A DNA stretch of 55,140 bases from an uncultured Oscillospiraceae bacterium (GTDB lineage Bacteria > Bacillota > Clostridia > Oscillospirales > Acutalibacteraceae): the NCBI GenBank assembly GCA_900547305.1, contig URGH01000005.1, positions 1 through 55,140 on the forward strand, given 5' to 3'. Shown here piece by piece: positions 8,118-17,076 of the stretch. The notes beneath the pieces are model-generated. The model was not told the DNA's origin, did no database searches, and saw only the letters and a program-made list of their open reading frames with translations. A program made the position numbers and the translations under genes. Within the stretch, counting starts at the first letter, position 1. The number at the start of each line of letters is the position of its first letter.

Positions 8118-9608
8118 TTACGCCTTTCCCTTTCGTATAAGGTACGAGGGCGTGCAGCTCCATGCGTGGCAGGCGCTGTTTAGCACGGGGTTTGAATAGG
8201 GTGTTACCCTGTCGTTTGTAACATCAAAGCATTCGGGGCAGCAATCAAACCCGGCGTTTATAATCGCGCCCCAATAGCTCTTTATATATTCGTTTGCCGT
8301 TTCTGCCATTCCGCAGGAATAAAGCGCCTCTAAATAATAGTGGGTCATAAAGGGCGAGGACATATGTATTTCGGGGTCATACCCGGCGGTTTTTTTAAGC
8401 AAACCTTTCGTTTCTTCGCAGTTCAACGCGCCCGAAAGCGCCGCCCACACCTGCGATTGCCACGAAATTTCACCGTTTTTCGCAGTGTAAAGTCCTGTTT
8501 TTTCGTCCATTTTTGAAAGCAGGGCGGAATTTACATCGGCAAGAATATTTTTAAATTTATCGGTAGGCTTACCGAGTTTTTCCGATAATCCTACCATACT
8601 GCGCAGCACATAGGCAAAATACCCGAGCGCTGCCGTGCCGCGGTCGTAATTACCGTGGTCTATAAAAAAGCCCTCGTTAATAATTCCCGCCATTCTGTCA
8701 AAAACACTGTCGGTATATTCTATTTGGTGCAGCGCAATTCCGTAAAGCTCTTCGGGCAGTGTTTTATCGCCTGTATTTTCCAAATAATCGGCAAGGCAAA
8801 GCACAAAGCAAAGCGAATAATCAAGGTAAAACCATTGGTCGGCATAGGGCGGAGTATCGGGAAATACGCAGGGCGGTACAAGCCCTTTTTCGTTCAAATG
8901 CTCGGCAAATAAGTAAATGCACCGCTTTATAAGGTCGGTATTGCGGAAAGTCACATAGTCAACCAGCGCCTGCAAGCGCAAATCGCCTATCCACAGCCTG
9001 CGGTCGCGTTTAGGTCCGTCCTCAAAAACATCCTGCTCGCACTCTTTAAGGGTATTAACGCATATGCGGTCTATTGCGGCGAGAGTGCTGTCCGCCGTAT
9101 TAAGGGGCGGCGCATCGTCTATATCCACCGCCGACACCGCGTCGATATACAGCGCGGTTATATCTACCGCAAAGCGCACCGAATCGGTACGCTTCAGCTT
9201 TAAATATCTGAACGAATAGCGGCGCTCAAGGCTGCCCTTATATGGCATAAAGGCTATTGTTTTAAAATCGTTTTGCAGCCACCCGACAGACAGTGAATTT
9301 TCGCTGTCCTCCGCCGTTTCTGCAAGCTCAATAGGCATCTCGGCAAAGGAAAAGGCTATATTTGTGGGGGAATCGGGTATGTGCTCGGGTCTGCCCGCAA
9401 GTTCGATATTAAGATAGCCCGTAAAGTGACCCCCGAAATCTATTATTATTTCTTCCTTTTCAAGTGTTAAGGGAAAAGAAATATCCGAAAGCTTTTTAAC
9501 TTTCCATCCCTGAAAGGCGGATTTATCCGCGCAAACCTCCGCTAATGCCTGCGGCTCTATTCTTTTGTGCTTCAGCGGTCTTTTATATGTATCCGATTTA
9601 TTTTGCAT
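8118..9608 (-). CDS. GH78-like alpha-L-rhamnosidase (six-hairpin glycosidase)
   Basis: A 496-residue protein without signal peptide, so probably cytosolic. The stretch FEDGPKRDRRLWIGDLR (195-211) is the family 78 signature containing the acidic and arginine residues of the active site. Downstream are the alternating helices of an (alpha/alpha)6 barrel, with YADQWFYLDYSL, ISWQSQVWAALSG and a C-terminal ACHAWSCTPSYLI segment. Residues 40-160 form a beta-rich N-terminal domain ending in the usual SFRYLKL sheet. It is compact compared with the 900-1000 residues of multidomain rhamnosidases. The ATG has AGGTGAG upstream. It is the first gene after a terminator, so it may have its own promoter, though I could not find a clear one. 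Confidence 0.8.
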   Translation of the reverse strand: MQNKSDTYKRPLKHKRIEPQALAEVCADKSAFQGWKVKKLSDISFPLTLEKEEIIIDFGGHFTGYLNIELAGRPEHIPDSPTNIAFSFAEMPIELAETAEDSENSLSVGWLQNDFKTIAFMPYKGSLERRYSFRYLKLKRTDSVRFAVDITALYIDAVSAVDIDDAPPLNTADSTLAAIDRICVNTLKECEQDVFEDGPKRDRRLWIGDLRLQALVDYVTFRNTDLIKRCIYLFAEHLNEKGLVPPCVFPDTPPYADQWFYLDYSLCFVLCLADYLENTGDKTLPEELYGIALHQIEYTDSVFDRMAGIINEGFFIDHGNYDRGTAALGYFAYVLRSMVGLSEKLGKPTDKFKNILADVNSALLSKMDEKTGLYTAKNGEISWQSQVWAALSGALNCEETKGLLKKTAGYDPEIHMSSPFMTHYYLEALYSCGMAETANEYIKSYWGAIINAGFDCCPECFDVTNDRVTPYSNPVLNSACHAWSCTPSYLIRKGKA

Positions 9609-9625
9609 TTTCTCACCTGTTACGC

Positions 9626-9658
9626 AAAAGCCCGATGCACCCTTTGCACCGGGCTTTT
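9626..9658 (-). terminator. Intrinsic terminator after the CBM-dockerin gene
   Basis: AAAAGCCCG (9626-9634) pairs with CGGGCTTTT (9650-9658), with an inner TGCA/TGCA pair extending the stem. On the minus strand it ends GGGCTTTTG. It lies 10 bases past the stop of the upstream dockerin gene and just ahead of the GH78-like gene, splitting the locus into an exported and a cytosolic part. Confidence 0.72.
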
Positions 9659-9667
9659 ATTATTTCA

Positions 9668-11545
9668 TTACTTCCCGTATTCGCTTGACGCGCCGATAAT
9701 AACCTTTCTAAGCGCCGCAAGCTCTTTAGCACCGTTGGTATCGCTTGTAAGCCACATACCGCGGGTCACATTTTCAAAGCTCTCGCTGCCGGCGGCATAT
9801 TTTTTCATTCTTATCATATCGAGAATGTTTATTTCGCCGTCGTTATTGGCGTCTCCCGGCTCTGCCGAAGAGATTATCTCACAGGTAATATTATCGAATC
9901 TGGCAGCGCCTGTGTTAGTTCTCGCGTCGATTCCGCACATATATTTGACCCAAACAAGCTCCGTCATGCTGTTAATCTTATTGTTGAAGGTGCCGGTATC
10001 TACGGTTTTCTCAAAATAGTACCAGCCGTCGTCACGGGCGGTAAAGCTCTCACCAGAATCCGCCTTGCCGTTCTTAAGGTAGTTTGCGAAATGAAGCCCC
10101 ACACTGTTTCCGCCGCCGTATGACTTGCCGAAGCCGAGCCATATCTTAGGCTCTGTATTGCCGGATGTTACCTTGAAGTAGCCGGTCGCCTTAACCGCGG
10201 TATCGCCGAGGACGAATTTCACGGCGTCTGTATCAAGCTGCTGGAAATATCTTTCGGCACTATCGCCGCCTCTTATCTCAACGGCAGCAGAGCCGTCGTA
10301 AGAGCCGCCCGGAACTACAGATATATCCTTATCTCCGCCCAATACGTCATTCAGCATACCTATATCAAAACCGGGAACATCCTGAACAATATACGGAGAA
10401 TTATCAACAGCGCTGCTGTCGCTTACAACAGCTTCTTTTTCGCAGAAATCACCGTTTGCAATAAGATTTGTTTTGCTTTCGTCATTCTTTGCGTAAACCT
10501 TTACATTATCAAGATAAAAATCAGCTGCCGTATATCCGCCGCTTCTGATTATTATAAACAGATCCCCTGCAGCGTTCTTTTTGAATTCCTTTGTAAAGGT
10601 GACCCATTTATCATTGCTTTTCAGTGCATAATTATATGCGTCTCCCGAACCGTCGCTCCATGAATACGGCGATTGCTCCAATGAAAATTTCATTGAATCC
10701 GCAGAAGCGCTGTAGCCCTTTGTTTTAGCTTCAAGCACAAATTCCGTGCCAACGTCATATTGACTTAATACAGAATTTTGAATTTGGTAAAGTATACGCG
10801 CCCACGGACGACCGTCGGCATCCGTATTTTCTCTGTGGAAATAAACCGCACCGGCATCGTTCGCGCCTTCATTTACAACGGTAATTCTGCAGGTATCGGT
10901 ATCGGGATTGTTATACGCAAGATTGGTATTACCGAAATAGCTGCCCGTCCAACCGTCAAGCGTTGCAACATCGCGGCTTTTAACCCTTTCTTCAATTTTC
11001 TTAACATCCAGATCCTTAACGGTTATCCGGTCGCCGGAATTGCCGCGGAGGAATATACGAAACTCGTTCGAGGTATAGCCCTCGGGGACGGTAAATTCGG
11101 CAGTAACCGAAGTCCACTCCGTGCCGATGATTCCCTCGTGGGTATTCGTATACTTAATTTCCTTGGGGCTGCCTGCGCTGTCAAAGCCGTAGCCGCCCGC
11201 AATATAATAGCCCTGTGTTGACGCCTTTACGGTAAATGACAGCTGATAATTACCCGCCGAAAGCGCTATTCTGCGAGAGGCAAGCGATGTGCCCTCTGTG
11301 CCGTCAGCACCCGCACCCTTTGTAACAACGGGCTGATTTTCCGCGTTAAAGCTTAAAATATCGCCGCTTGTGTTATCGCTCAAATGCCACATATACTCTT
11401 CAAACGAGCCGTAGCTGCCTATGGTGCTGTATGCGCGGGTCACCCCTGCCGCATTTGCCGGAACCGCCCCCGCAAAGCAGGCGGCCGCCAAAGCAACAGC
11501 CAATACCTTGGGAAGCTTCTTTTTTAAGGAAAACGCTTTTTTCAT
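9668..11545 (-). CDS. Secreted carbohydrate-binding-module protein with C-terminal type I dockerin
   Basis: A 625-residue exported protein. The N-terminus has KKAFSLKKK, a hydrophobic core and an AxA site ANAA near 30-33. Three jelly-roll-like modules of the CBM4/9 type follow (about 40-183, 190-352 and 360-558), each with aromatic-rich strands and the closing DN(V/I) strand seen in NFYLDNVKV-like segments. Residues 563-619 are a dockerin. The first calcium loop is canonical (GDANNDGEINILDMIR), but the second half reads SDTNGAKELAALRKVIIG and appears shortened in the loop. No catalytic domain is visible, so it is probably a non-catalytic binding subunit, or a phosphatase/glycosidase partner, docked on a scaffoldin encoded elsewhere. 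GGAGGT lies 10 bases before the ATG. Confidence 0.85.
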   Translation of the reverse strand: MKKAFSLKKKLPKVLAVALAAACFAGAVPANAAGVTRAYSTIGSYGSFEEYMWHLSDNTSGDILSFNAENQPVVTKGAGADGTEGTSLASRRIALSAGNYQLSFTVKASTQGYYIAGGYGFDSAGSPKEIKYTNTHEGIIGTEWTSVTAEFTVPEGYTSNEFRIFLRGNSGDRITVKDLDVKKIEERVKSRDVATLDGWTGSYFGNTNLAYNNPDTDTCRITVVNEGANDAGAVYFHRENTDADGRPWARILYQIQNSVLSQYDVGTEFVLEAKTKGYSASADSMKFSLEQSPYSWSDGSGDAYNYALKSNDKWVTFTKEFKKNAAGDLFIIIRSGGYTAADFYLDNVKVYAKNDESKTNLIANGDFCEKEAVVSDSSAVDNSPYIVQDVPGFDIGMLNDVLGGDKDISVVPGGSYDGSAAVEIRGGDSAERYFQQLDTDAVKFVLGDTAVKATGYFKVTSGNTEPKIWLGFGKSYGGGNSVGLHFANYLKNGKADSGESFTARDDGWYYFEKTVDTGTFNNKINSMTELVWVKYMCGIDARTNTGAARFDNITCEIISSAEPGDANNDGEINILDMIRMKKYAAGSESFENVTRGMWLTSDTNGAKELAALRKVIIGASSEYGK

Positions 11546-11619
11546 AAAAATTTACCTCCAAACTTTTTTTCGGCATCCCGCCGGAATTTTATATTTACGC
11601 AGCCTCCGCTGCGCAGAGC

Positions 11620-14600
11620 TTAATTTATGGGTATTTCCCCGAAGAAAATGCCGCGAATGGTGCTTATTTCCTCGCTTGTTACGCCTATGGAAAGCAGGTA
11701 ATTCTCTGCTTTTTCGGCAGGGGTGCTGCCTGAAAGCGCACTGAATGAGCTTAAAAACGCTTTCATTTCCTCTGTGGTTTTTGAAGAACGCAAGCCGACA
11801 AATGAAAAGCTGGTATATTCATAATCCTGTATGAGTGTTTTTTCATCAACTCCGAGCAGAGCATTGAGAATAAAACATACCGTACCCGTTCTGTCCGCTC
11901 CGTAAACGCAGTGAACATAGATCGGATAATTATTTACATCGGCATATGACGCAAATACCTGACGGTAAAGCTCCTTTTGGCTATCCGAAAATGCCGCCGC
12001 ATACGGTGAAATTCGGAAATTAAGATACTGTGCAGATGAAATGACGCTCTTTGTTATTCCCCCGCTTTCGGAGCCCGAACGCAAGTCGAGGTCAAGTCCG
12101 ACAGCAATATCCCGACTCAAGAGCTTATCGCCCTGCGAGGTCAAAACAGATTTACCCTTTTCATCCGGCTGCGCGCCCCTGAATGCCAAGCCCTGAAGTG
12201 TGGTCTTGCCGAAGGAGGTCTCATAGCCGCCGAGGTCACGAACATTTAAAACTCCGCCGACAGTCATCACGCGCGGACCTATATCTGCGGTTTTAAACGA
12301 GCTTTCCGCCTGTCGGGTAATTCCGTTTGCCGTGGCGGTTATTCTTACATAATATTTTGTATTTCTCAAAAGATTATTAACAGCTATGCTCTTATCGGTT
12401 GTATTAACCGTTACCGCGTCGGAGTAATCCGCCCTTGTACCGTATTCAACCTTGAATTTCGCACCCTCTACCGGACATTCAAGCACTATTTTTACATCCT
12501 GCGCGGAATCACTCATATACACCGCATAATCGTCAACCGTGGGATTTTCGGCGGTAAGATAAGCCCTTGCGTAATCGTTATATGAGTACGCAATATCGGG
12601 CGCGATCATAGCTACATAGGGTATCTTGCCGTAATCGGTAAGACCGAGCAGCAGTCTCTTGATCATTGCCGAATCGATGGTGTTTATGTAACCGTTGCCG
12701 TTTATATCGGCGGCATTGGGGCTTGTATATTCCGCTATACCGGCATTTACCTTTTTAAAGCGTATCATATCGAGTATATCAAGGCTGCCATCGGCATTTA
12801 CATCTCCCGGCTCGCATACCCTGTAAAACGCAATGCTGTCGTAAAGTATCTCCGCGCCGGATGAATAAAAGGCGTTATCAAGCTGTACCTTTACCCGCGA
12901 AAGCGTGGCATCCTCCGGCAGGGTAAAGGTATAATTCATCTGTTGCCAGCCGTCGGTGCCGTTTGTAATTACCGTGTTAAGCCCCGACTCTGCCGGAACA
13001 GCAGAGGAACCGTTTCCGCGAAGCGACGCGCCGAGCCGCATATTCCCGCTCGCCTTTACATAAAGGCGGAGCTTATAGGTCGCGCCCGCGGTTATAGGTA
13101 TGTAATCGCCTGTTCTTACCTTGTAAACGCTGTCGCCCGATTCCGCCGAGTGTGAAACCCGAAGGGCCGCGCCGTCATATCCCACGGCTTCGGCGGATAT
13201 TGTATCCTTACTGCCGGCGGGCAATGCATTTTGCTCCCAGCCGTCAATTCCGGAAGAAAAGCCGCTGTTTTCTATAAGCGATTCAAAGAAATAGGACTCG
13301 GATTTATCGGCGGTTAAAAGATTTTCCCATTTTCCGCCCGAAAATCTAAAGGAAGCGGGACCTATATGCTTTTTGTAATAGTTATCGGTAAAATTACCGT
13401 CAAGCGATAATATATCGCCTTCATTTGCGGGACAGGTAATCTTCATATAGCCGTCGGTATATGCCGTAAATACGGCTTTATCGGTTGCGACTCCGTTTAA
13501 AAGCACCGCGCCCTCCTCTGCCGAAACATTGCCTATTAAGGAGCGCTGCGGCAGAGAGACCGTAAGGTCTGCGGTATTATCAGCTGTCAGTGACGGGATG
13601 ATTTTTGAATCGGTCTGATTACCTACGGCAGGGTCGGTGCAGAAGCTGCCGAGCCCCTCTAACATATCACGGCCGCCCTTATCGATCACACGCAGATTGT
13701 CGATATACAGATCACTCATACCGTTATACTGGCTGAAAAAGATTATAAAATCGCTGCCGCCGTTTGTTTTAAAGCTGCCGGAGACCTCTGTCCAATCGGC
13801 ATAAATATTTCTGTCAATAAACTTAAATATATTACTTGTATCCGTAAGCGATGAAAAGTAGAATGCCTCAGACAGCAGCCCCTTTTTACCCTTGACATTG
13901 ACCTTAACGGTGTATTCGCCGGCAGGTATCGATTTATTCACGCAAATGCGTATATCTCCGTTTGCGGCAACATTTTTAATGTGCAGCGCTCCGTTATCAA
14001 AGCAGCCGTTGCCTACGATTTCGGCTTTTCTTATAGACGTGTAGGTGCCGTCAGAATATTTATACCAGCTGTTCGCAGTTTTACTGTCATTCAGCGCAAG
14101 AACATCCTCTGGAATATCCGGCTCATCGCCGCCGCCGGACGCCAAGCGGTCAAAATTACCCATTCCGTCAAGCACATCATTTCCTTCGGAATCAAGTATT
14201 TTGAAATTGTCAATATAAATATCGGTTTCCCAGTTATACTGGCTTACGGTTATGCCGAAAATGCTGCCGCCCTTGCTTGTAAACGGAAGCTCAACCTTTT
14301 CCCATTCGGGATAGCTTGTTTTGCTTATTAAATCGGCGTAATCCGACTGACCGCTCTCCTTAAAATAAAACTGCTGGTCTGCAAGCTTTAAAGAGCCCTT
14401 AATATTGAATTGCAGCGTGTATGCGCCTGCGGGTATTGTCTTTTTAAAGCCTACCCGCATATCGCCCTGCTTTTCCGTGGGCTTGTTTACAATATGCAGC
14501 GAGCCGGTATCATTGCAGCCGGACTCTGCTATTTCAATGAACCTGACCGAGGTATCCGCGCCTGAAAGCCAGGTTCTGTACCAGTAGTCCTCGGTTTCGC

Positions 14601-15222
14601 CGTCATACGGCTGCTGCATTTTATTTGTTTCTTCGCCTGTACCCTCTGTGCAGAAGTTTCCCGCACCGTCCAGCATATCGTTACCGCTTGCGTCCAAAAC
14701 CTTGAAATTATCGATATATATGCTTGTTGCGGCATTGTATTGGCTGAAGAAAAAGCCGTAGGTGCTGCCGCCGCATGAGGTAAACGGCAGGGTGATCTCC
14801 GTCCAGTCGGAATAGCTCTTTACGCCGGACATCAGCTGAACCCGACCCTCGTCATTTCCGTCCTCCACAAAGTAAAGACTTTCCGCAAAGGTTCTGCTGC
14901 CTTTGATTTTAAAATTAAGACTGTAGTCTCCCGCGGCAATCGCTTTTGTAAGCTTAACGCGCATATCGCCCTGATTGCCCGAGTTCACAAAGTGCAGCGA
15001 ACCCACATCGTCAGCACCGTCTTCTGCTATTTCGATATAGCGGGTCGATGTGTCCGCAGCGCCTCCGGGGTAGGTTCTGTACCACCCGTCGGATGAATAA
15101 CCGTCAGCAATAGTCACAGGTCTTAAATTGCCCGCGCTCACTGCCGCCGACAAAGGCAGTGATGAAAAAGCGCTTAAAATAATTGCAAAGGATAACAAGT
15201 ACGGAAGTATTTTTTTAATCAT
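11620..15222 (-). CDS. Secreted dockerin protein with CBM-like repeats and a protein tyrosine phosphatase (IphP-like) domain
   Basis: A 1200-residue exported protein, modular throughout. A signal peptide (1-27, ending LPLSAA) is followed by three homologous modules of about 150 residues (about 30-190, 205-356, 380-527), each ending in FSQYN...(I/L)YIDN...D..G.D.L.G.G.F. A CBM4/9-like module follows (about 648-803), then a complete two-loop dockerin (804-864: GDVNADGSLDILDM and ADINGNGYINTIDS), a fibronectin-III-like domain (about 900-978) and a C-terminal phosphatase domain (984-1200). The last has the family opening NVRDLGGY (993-1000), LDLDLRSG, and the P-loop HCVYGADRTGT with C1105, D1110 and R1111 all in place. 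This matches the bacterial tyrosine phosphatase family that includes IphP and mycobacterial PtpB, but it lacks the GKD lysine of PtpB. The natural substrate is unknown; phosphotyrosine, phosphoserine, phosphoinositide or phosphosugar are all possible. An AAAGGA lies 12 bases before the ATG. It sits between the importer genes and the other dockerin gene. Confidence 0.88.
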   Translation of the reverse strand: MIKKILPYLLSFAIILSAFSSLPLSAAVSAGNLRPVTIADGYSSDGWYRTYPGGAADTSTRYIEIAEDGADDVGSLHFVNSGNQGDMRVKLTKAIAAGDYSLNFKIKGSRTFAESLYFVEDGNDEGRVQLMSGVKSYSDWTEITLPFTSCGGSTYGFFFSQYNAATSIYIDNFKVLDASGNDMLDGAGNFCTEGTGEETNKMQQPYDGETEDYWYRTWLSGADTSVRFIEIAESGCNDTGSLHIVNKPTEKQGDMRVGFKKTIPAGAYTLQFNIKGSLKLADQQFYFKESGQSDYADLISKTSYPEWEKVELPFTSKGGSIFGITVSQYNWETDIYIDNFKILDSEGNDVLDGMGNFDRLASGGGDEPDIPEDVLALNDSKTANSWYKYSDGTYTSIRKAEIVGNGCFDNGALHIKNVAANGDIRICVNKSIPAGEYTVKVNVKGKKGLLSEAFYFSSLTDTSNIFKFIDRNIYADWTEVSGSFKTNGGSDFIIFFSQYNGMSDLYIDNLRVIDKGGRDMLEGLGSFCTDPAVGNQTDSKIIPSLTADNTADLTVSLPQRSLIGNVSAEEGAVLLNGVATDKAVFTAYTDGYMKITCPANEGDILSLDGNFTDNYYKKHIGPASFRFSGGKWENLLTADKSESYFFESLIENSGFSSGIDGWEQNALPAGSKDTISAEAVGYDGAALRVSHSAESGDSVYKVRTGDYIPITAGATYKLRLYVKASGNMRLGASLRGNGSSAVPAESGLNTVITNGTDGWQQMNYTFTLPEDATLSRVKVQLDNAFYSSGAEILYDSIAFYRVCEPGDVNADGSLDILDMIRFKKVNAGIAEYTSPNAADINGNGYINTIDSAMIKRLLLGLTDYGKIPYVAMIAPDIAYSYNDYARAYLTAENPTVDDYAVYMSDSAQDVKIVLECPVEGAKFKVEYGTRADYSDAVTVNTTDKSIAVNNLLRNTKYYVRITATANGITRQAESSFKTADIGPRVMTVGGVLNVRDLGGYETSFGKTTLQGLAFRGAQPDEKGKSVLTSQGDKLLSRDIAVGLDLDLRSGSESGGITKSVISSAQYLNFRISPYAAAFSDSQKELYRQVFASYADVNNYPIYVHCVYGADRTGTVCFILNALLGVDEKTLIQDYEYTSFSFVGLRSSKTTEEMKAFLSSFSALSGSTPAEKAENYLLSIGVTSEEISTIRGIFFGEIPIN

Positions 15223-15246
15223 TCTTATGATCCTTTCTGTATTAAA

Positions 15247-16113
15247 TTAACCCTTAACGCCGTCTCCCGAGGACATACCGTTTTGCAGCGGCTTTTGGAA
15301 TATGGCGTAAATTATAAGAATAGGCACAAGGGCTATTGTCAAACCCGCAAAGGTTCTGCCGTAGTTTACGTCATAGGTTCCCGAATTTGTAAGGTAGGAA
15401 AGACCTATTGCCATTGTATACTTTGTATTATCGCGTATAAAGGTGAGCGCTGTAATATATTCGTTCCATGTGCCCATTATATTGAGCAGCGCCACAACAA
15501 AAAGCGAGGGCTTTGAAAGCGGTACTATTATTTTAAAGAATATGGTAAACTGGCTGGCGCCGTCTATTGTGGCAGCCTCTAAGAGCGCGTTGTGTATTCC
15601 GCGCACGAAGCCCGCCATCATAAATACCGAGAAAGGCATACCCTGTATTGCGTAGATAACCGAAAGCCACACCAGCGAATCGGTGATTTTAATTGAATCC
15701 GCAAAATAGTAAAGTGGCACGAGCATAAGCACGGCGGGCACCATCATAGCCACCATATAAAACTTTTCAAGCCCTTTTATAAAGCGGTTGTTGTATTTGG
15801 CAATAACATAGGCGTTAGCGCCCACTATAAGCAGGGTTATAGCCAAAGTCAGCACCACGGTAAAAAGACTGTTGAAGAAGTAAGAGCCGAAGCTCGCCTC
15901 GTTCCACGCCTCAACAAAATTGCTCCACTGCGGGGTTTTGGGCAGCGCCCAGGGGGAGGCGAAAAATTCCTGATTACTTTTAAGCGAGGTGTAAAGCACC
16001 CAAATCACGGGGAACGCCACCGTCACGCTCCAAAGCACAAGAAAAATTCTTATTATTCCCTGCCCTACCATAGCCGAGCGGGACAGGCGCGGAGTATTTC
16101 TTTTTTTACTCAT
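15247..16113 (-). CDS. CUT1 sugar ABC transporter permease (MalG/AraQ type)
   Basis: A 288-residue membrane protein with about six hydrophobic segments. The cytoplasmic EAA loop EAATIDGASQFTIFFKIIVP (about residues 182-201) contacts the ATPase in this family. It opens with a positively charged tail, FLVLWSVTVAFPVIWVLYTSLKS and a large external loop typical of MalG-like proteins. Its start overlaps the preceding permease by 8 bases. It works with the two upstream genes to import an oligosaccharide. No ATPase gene is present, so a shared MsmX-type ATPase encoded elsewhere is expected. Confidence 0.94.
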   Translation of the reverse strand: MSKKRNTPRLSRSAMVGQGIIRIFLVLWSVTVAFPVIWVLYTSLKSNQEFFASPWALPKTPQWSNFVEAWNEASFGSYFFNSLFTVVLTLAITLLIVGANAYVIAKYNNRFIKGLEKFYMVAMMVPAVLMLVPLYYFADSIKITDSLVWLSVIYAIQGMPFSVFMMAGFVRGIHNALLEAATIDGASQFTIFFKIIVPLSKPSLFVVALLNIMGTWNEYITALTFIRDNTKYTMAIGLSYLTNSGTYDVNYGRTFAGLTIALVPILIIYAIFQKPLQNGMSSGDGVKG

Positions 16114-17044
16114 TTACACTGTCCCCCCTTGACATAATGCGGTTGACTATGAAGGAAGCCGCCGCGGAGATTATAAGCATAAGTATTGCCGCCGCATAGG
16201 AATAGCCCACCTGCGGCCACTGGCTGTCAAAGCTGTTTTTGTAAACAAACACGCCCATAACCACCGAATCCTCGCTTACAGAGCTGCCGAGCATTGCCTG
16301 CACCATTGTAAAACTCGAACTGAACGATTGATACAGTATGGTTATAACCATAAACTTTGCCTGCTCCCACACTGCCGGCATAGTTATGTAGCGCAGCTGG
16401 GTCCACTCGCCCGCGCCGTCTATCGTGGCGGATTCGTACAGTTCCTTGCTTATTCCGTTTATGGCGGTAATCATTATAAGCATAAATAAGCCTATACCGC
16501 ACCAGCTTGCAACAAAGGTGATAACCCCTATGGGGTGGCTGAAGGTCCACCCCATTTCGGGAATAAGCGCCGATAATCCCACGCCCCTAAGCAGCGGATT
16601 TAAAATACCGAAGTTCGGGTCTAAAACAAATGTCCAAATAGTGGAGATGATTATAACCGACAGTACGTTCGGCATAAAGAAGATAAAGCGGTATATGCCC
16701 GTTTCAGGCTTTGAAAACCGAAGGCGGGTCAGCGACACGGCAAAAAGAATTGTAAGCACGATTATTATAATTTCTTTGCCGAGAATTATAATAAAATCGT
16801 TCTTTATAGCCGCCAAAAATTCCGAATCGGTTATTACCTGTATGTAGTTCTGAAAGCCTACGAAGTTATCCTTTGTCAGGGCGTCGTAGCCCGACCATTC
16901 AAAAAAGCTCGTGTAAAGCGATGAAAAGATCGGGTAGACGCAGAAAAGAATGTAAAGTAAAAGCGGCGGCAGACAAAAAAGCGAGAAAAAGGCGATTTTC
17001 GATTTATCTGCGGGTCTGCGCTTTTTCAGTTTTGTATTTGACAT
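16106..17044 (-). CDS. CUT1 sugar ABC transporter permease (MalF/UgpA type)
   Basis: A 312-residue membrane protein with the family opening LLYILFCVYPIFSSLYTSFFEW and an EAA loop ESATIDGAGEWTQLRYITMP near residue 210. The start MSNTKLKKRR is preferred because AAAAGGA lies 9 bases before it; a second ATG three codons upstream abuts the same AAAAGGA with no spacing. The gene precedes its partner permease with an 8-base overlap and follows the binding-protein gene closely, the standard CUT1 order. Confidence 0.94.
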   Translation of the reverse strand: MSNTKLKKRRPADKSKIAFFSLFCLPPLLLYILFCVYPIFSSLYTSFFEWSGYDALTKDNFVGFQNYIQVITDSEFLAAIKNDFIIILGKEIIIIVLTILFAVSLTRLRFSKPETGIYRFIFFMPNVLSVIIISTIWTFVLDPNFGILNPLLRGVGLSALIPEMGWTFSHPIGVITFVASWCGIGLFMLIMITAINGISKELYESATIDGAGEWTQLRYITMPAVWEQAKFMVITILYQSFSSSFTMVQAMLGSSVSEDSVVMGVFVYKNSFDSQWPQVGYSYAAAILMLIISAAASFIVNRIMSRGDSVNE

Positions 17045-17076
17045 TGCGGTCATTCCTTTTAATGTAAATCGTCAGC

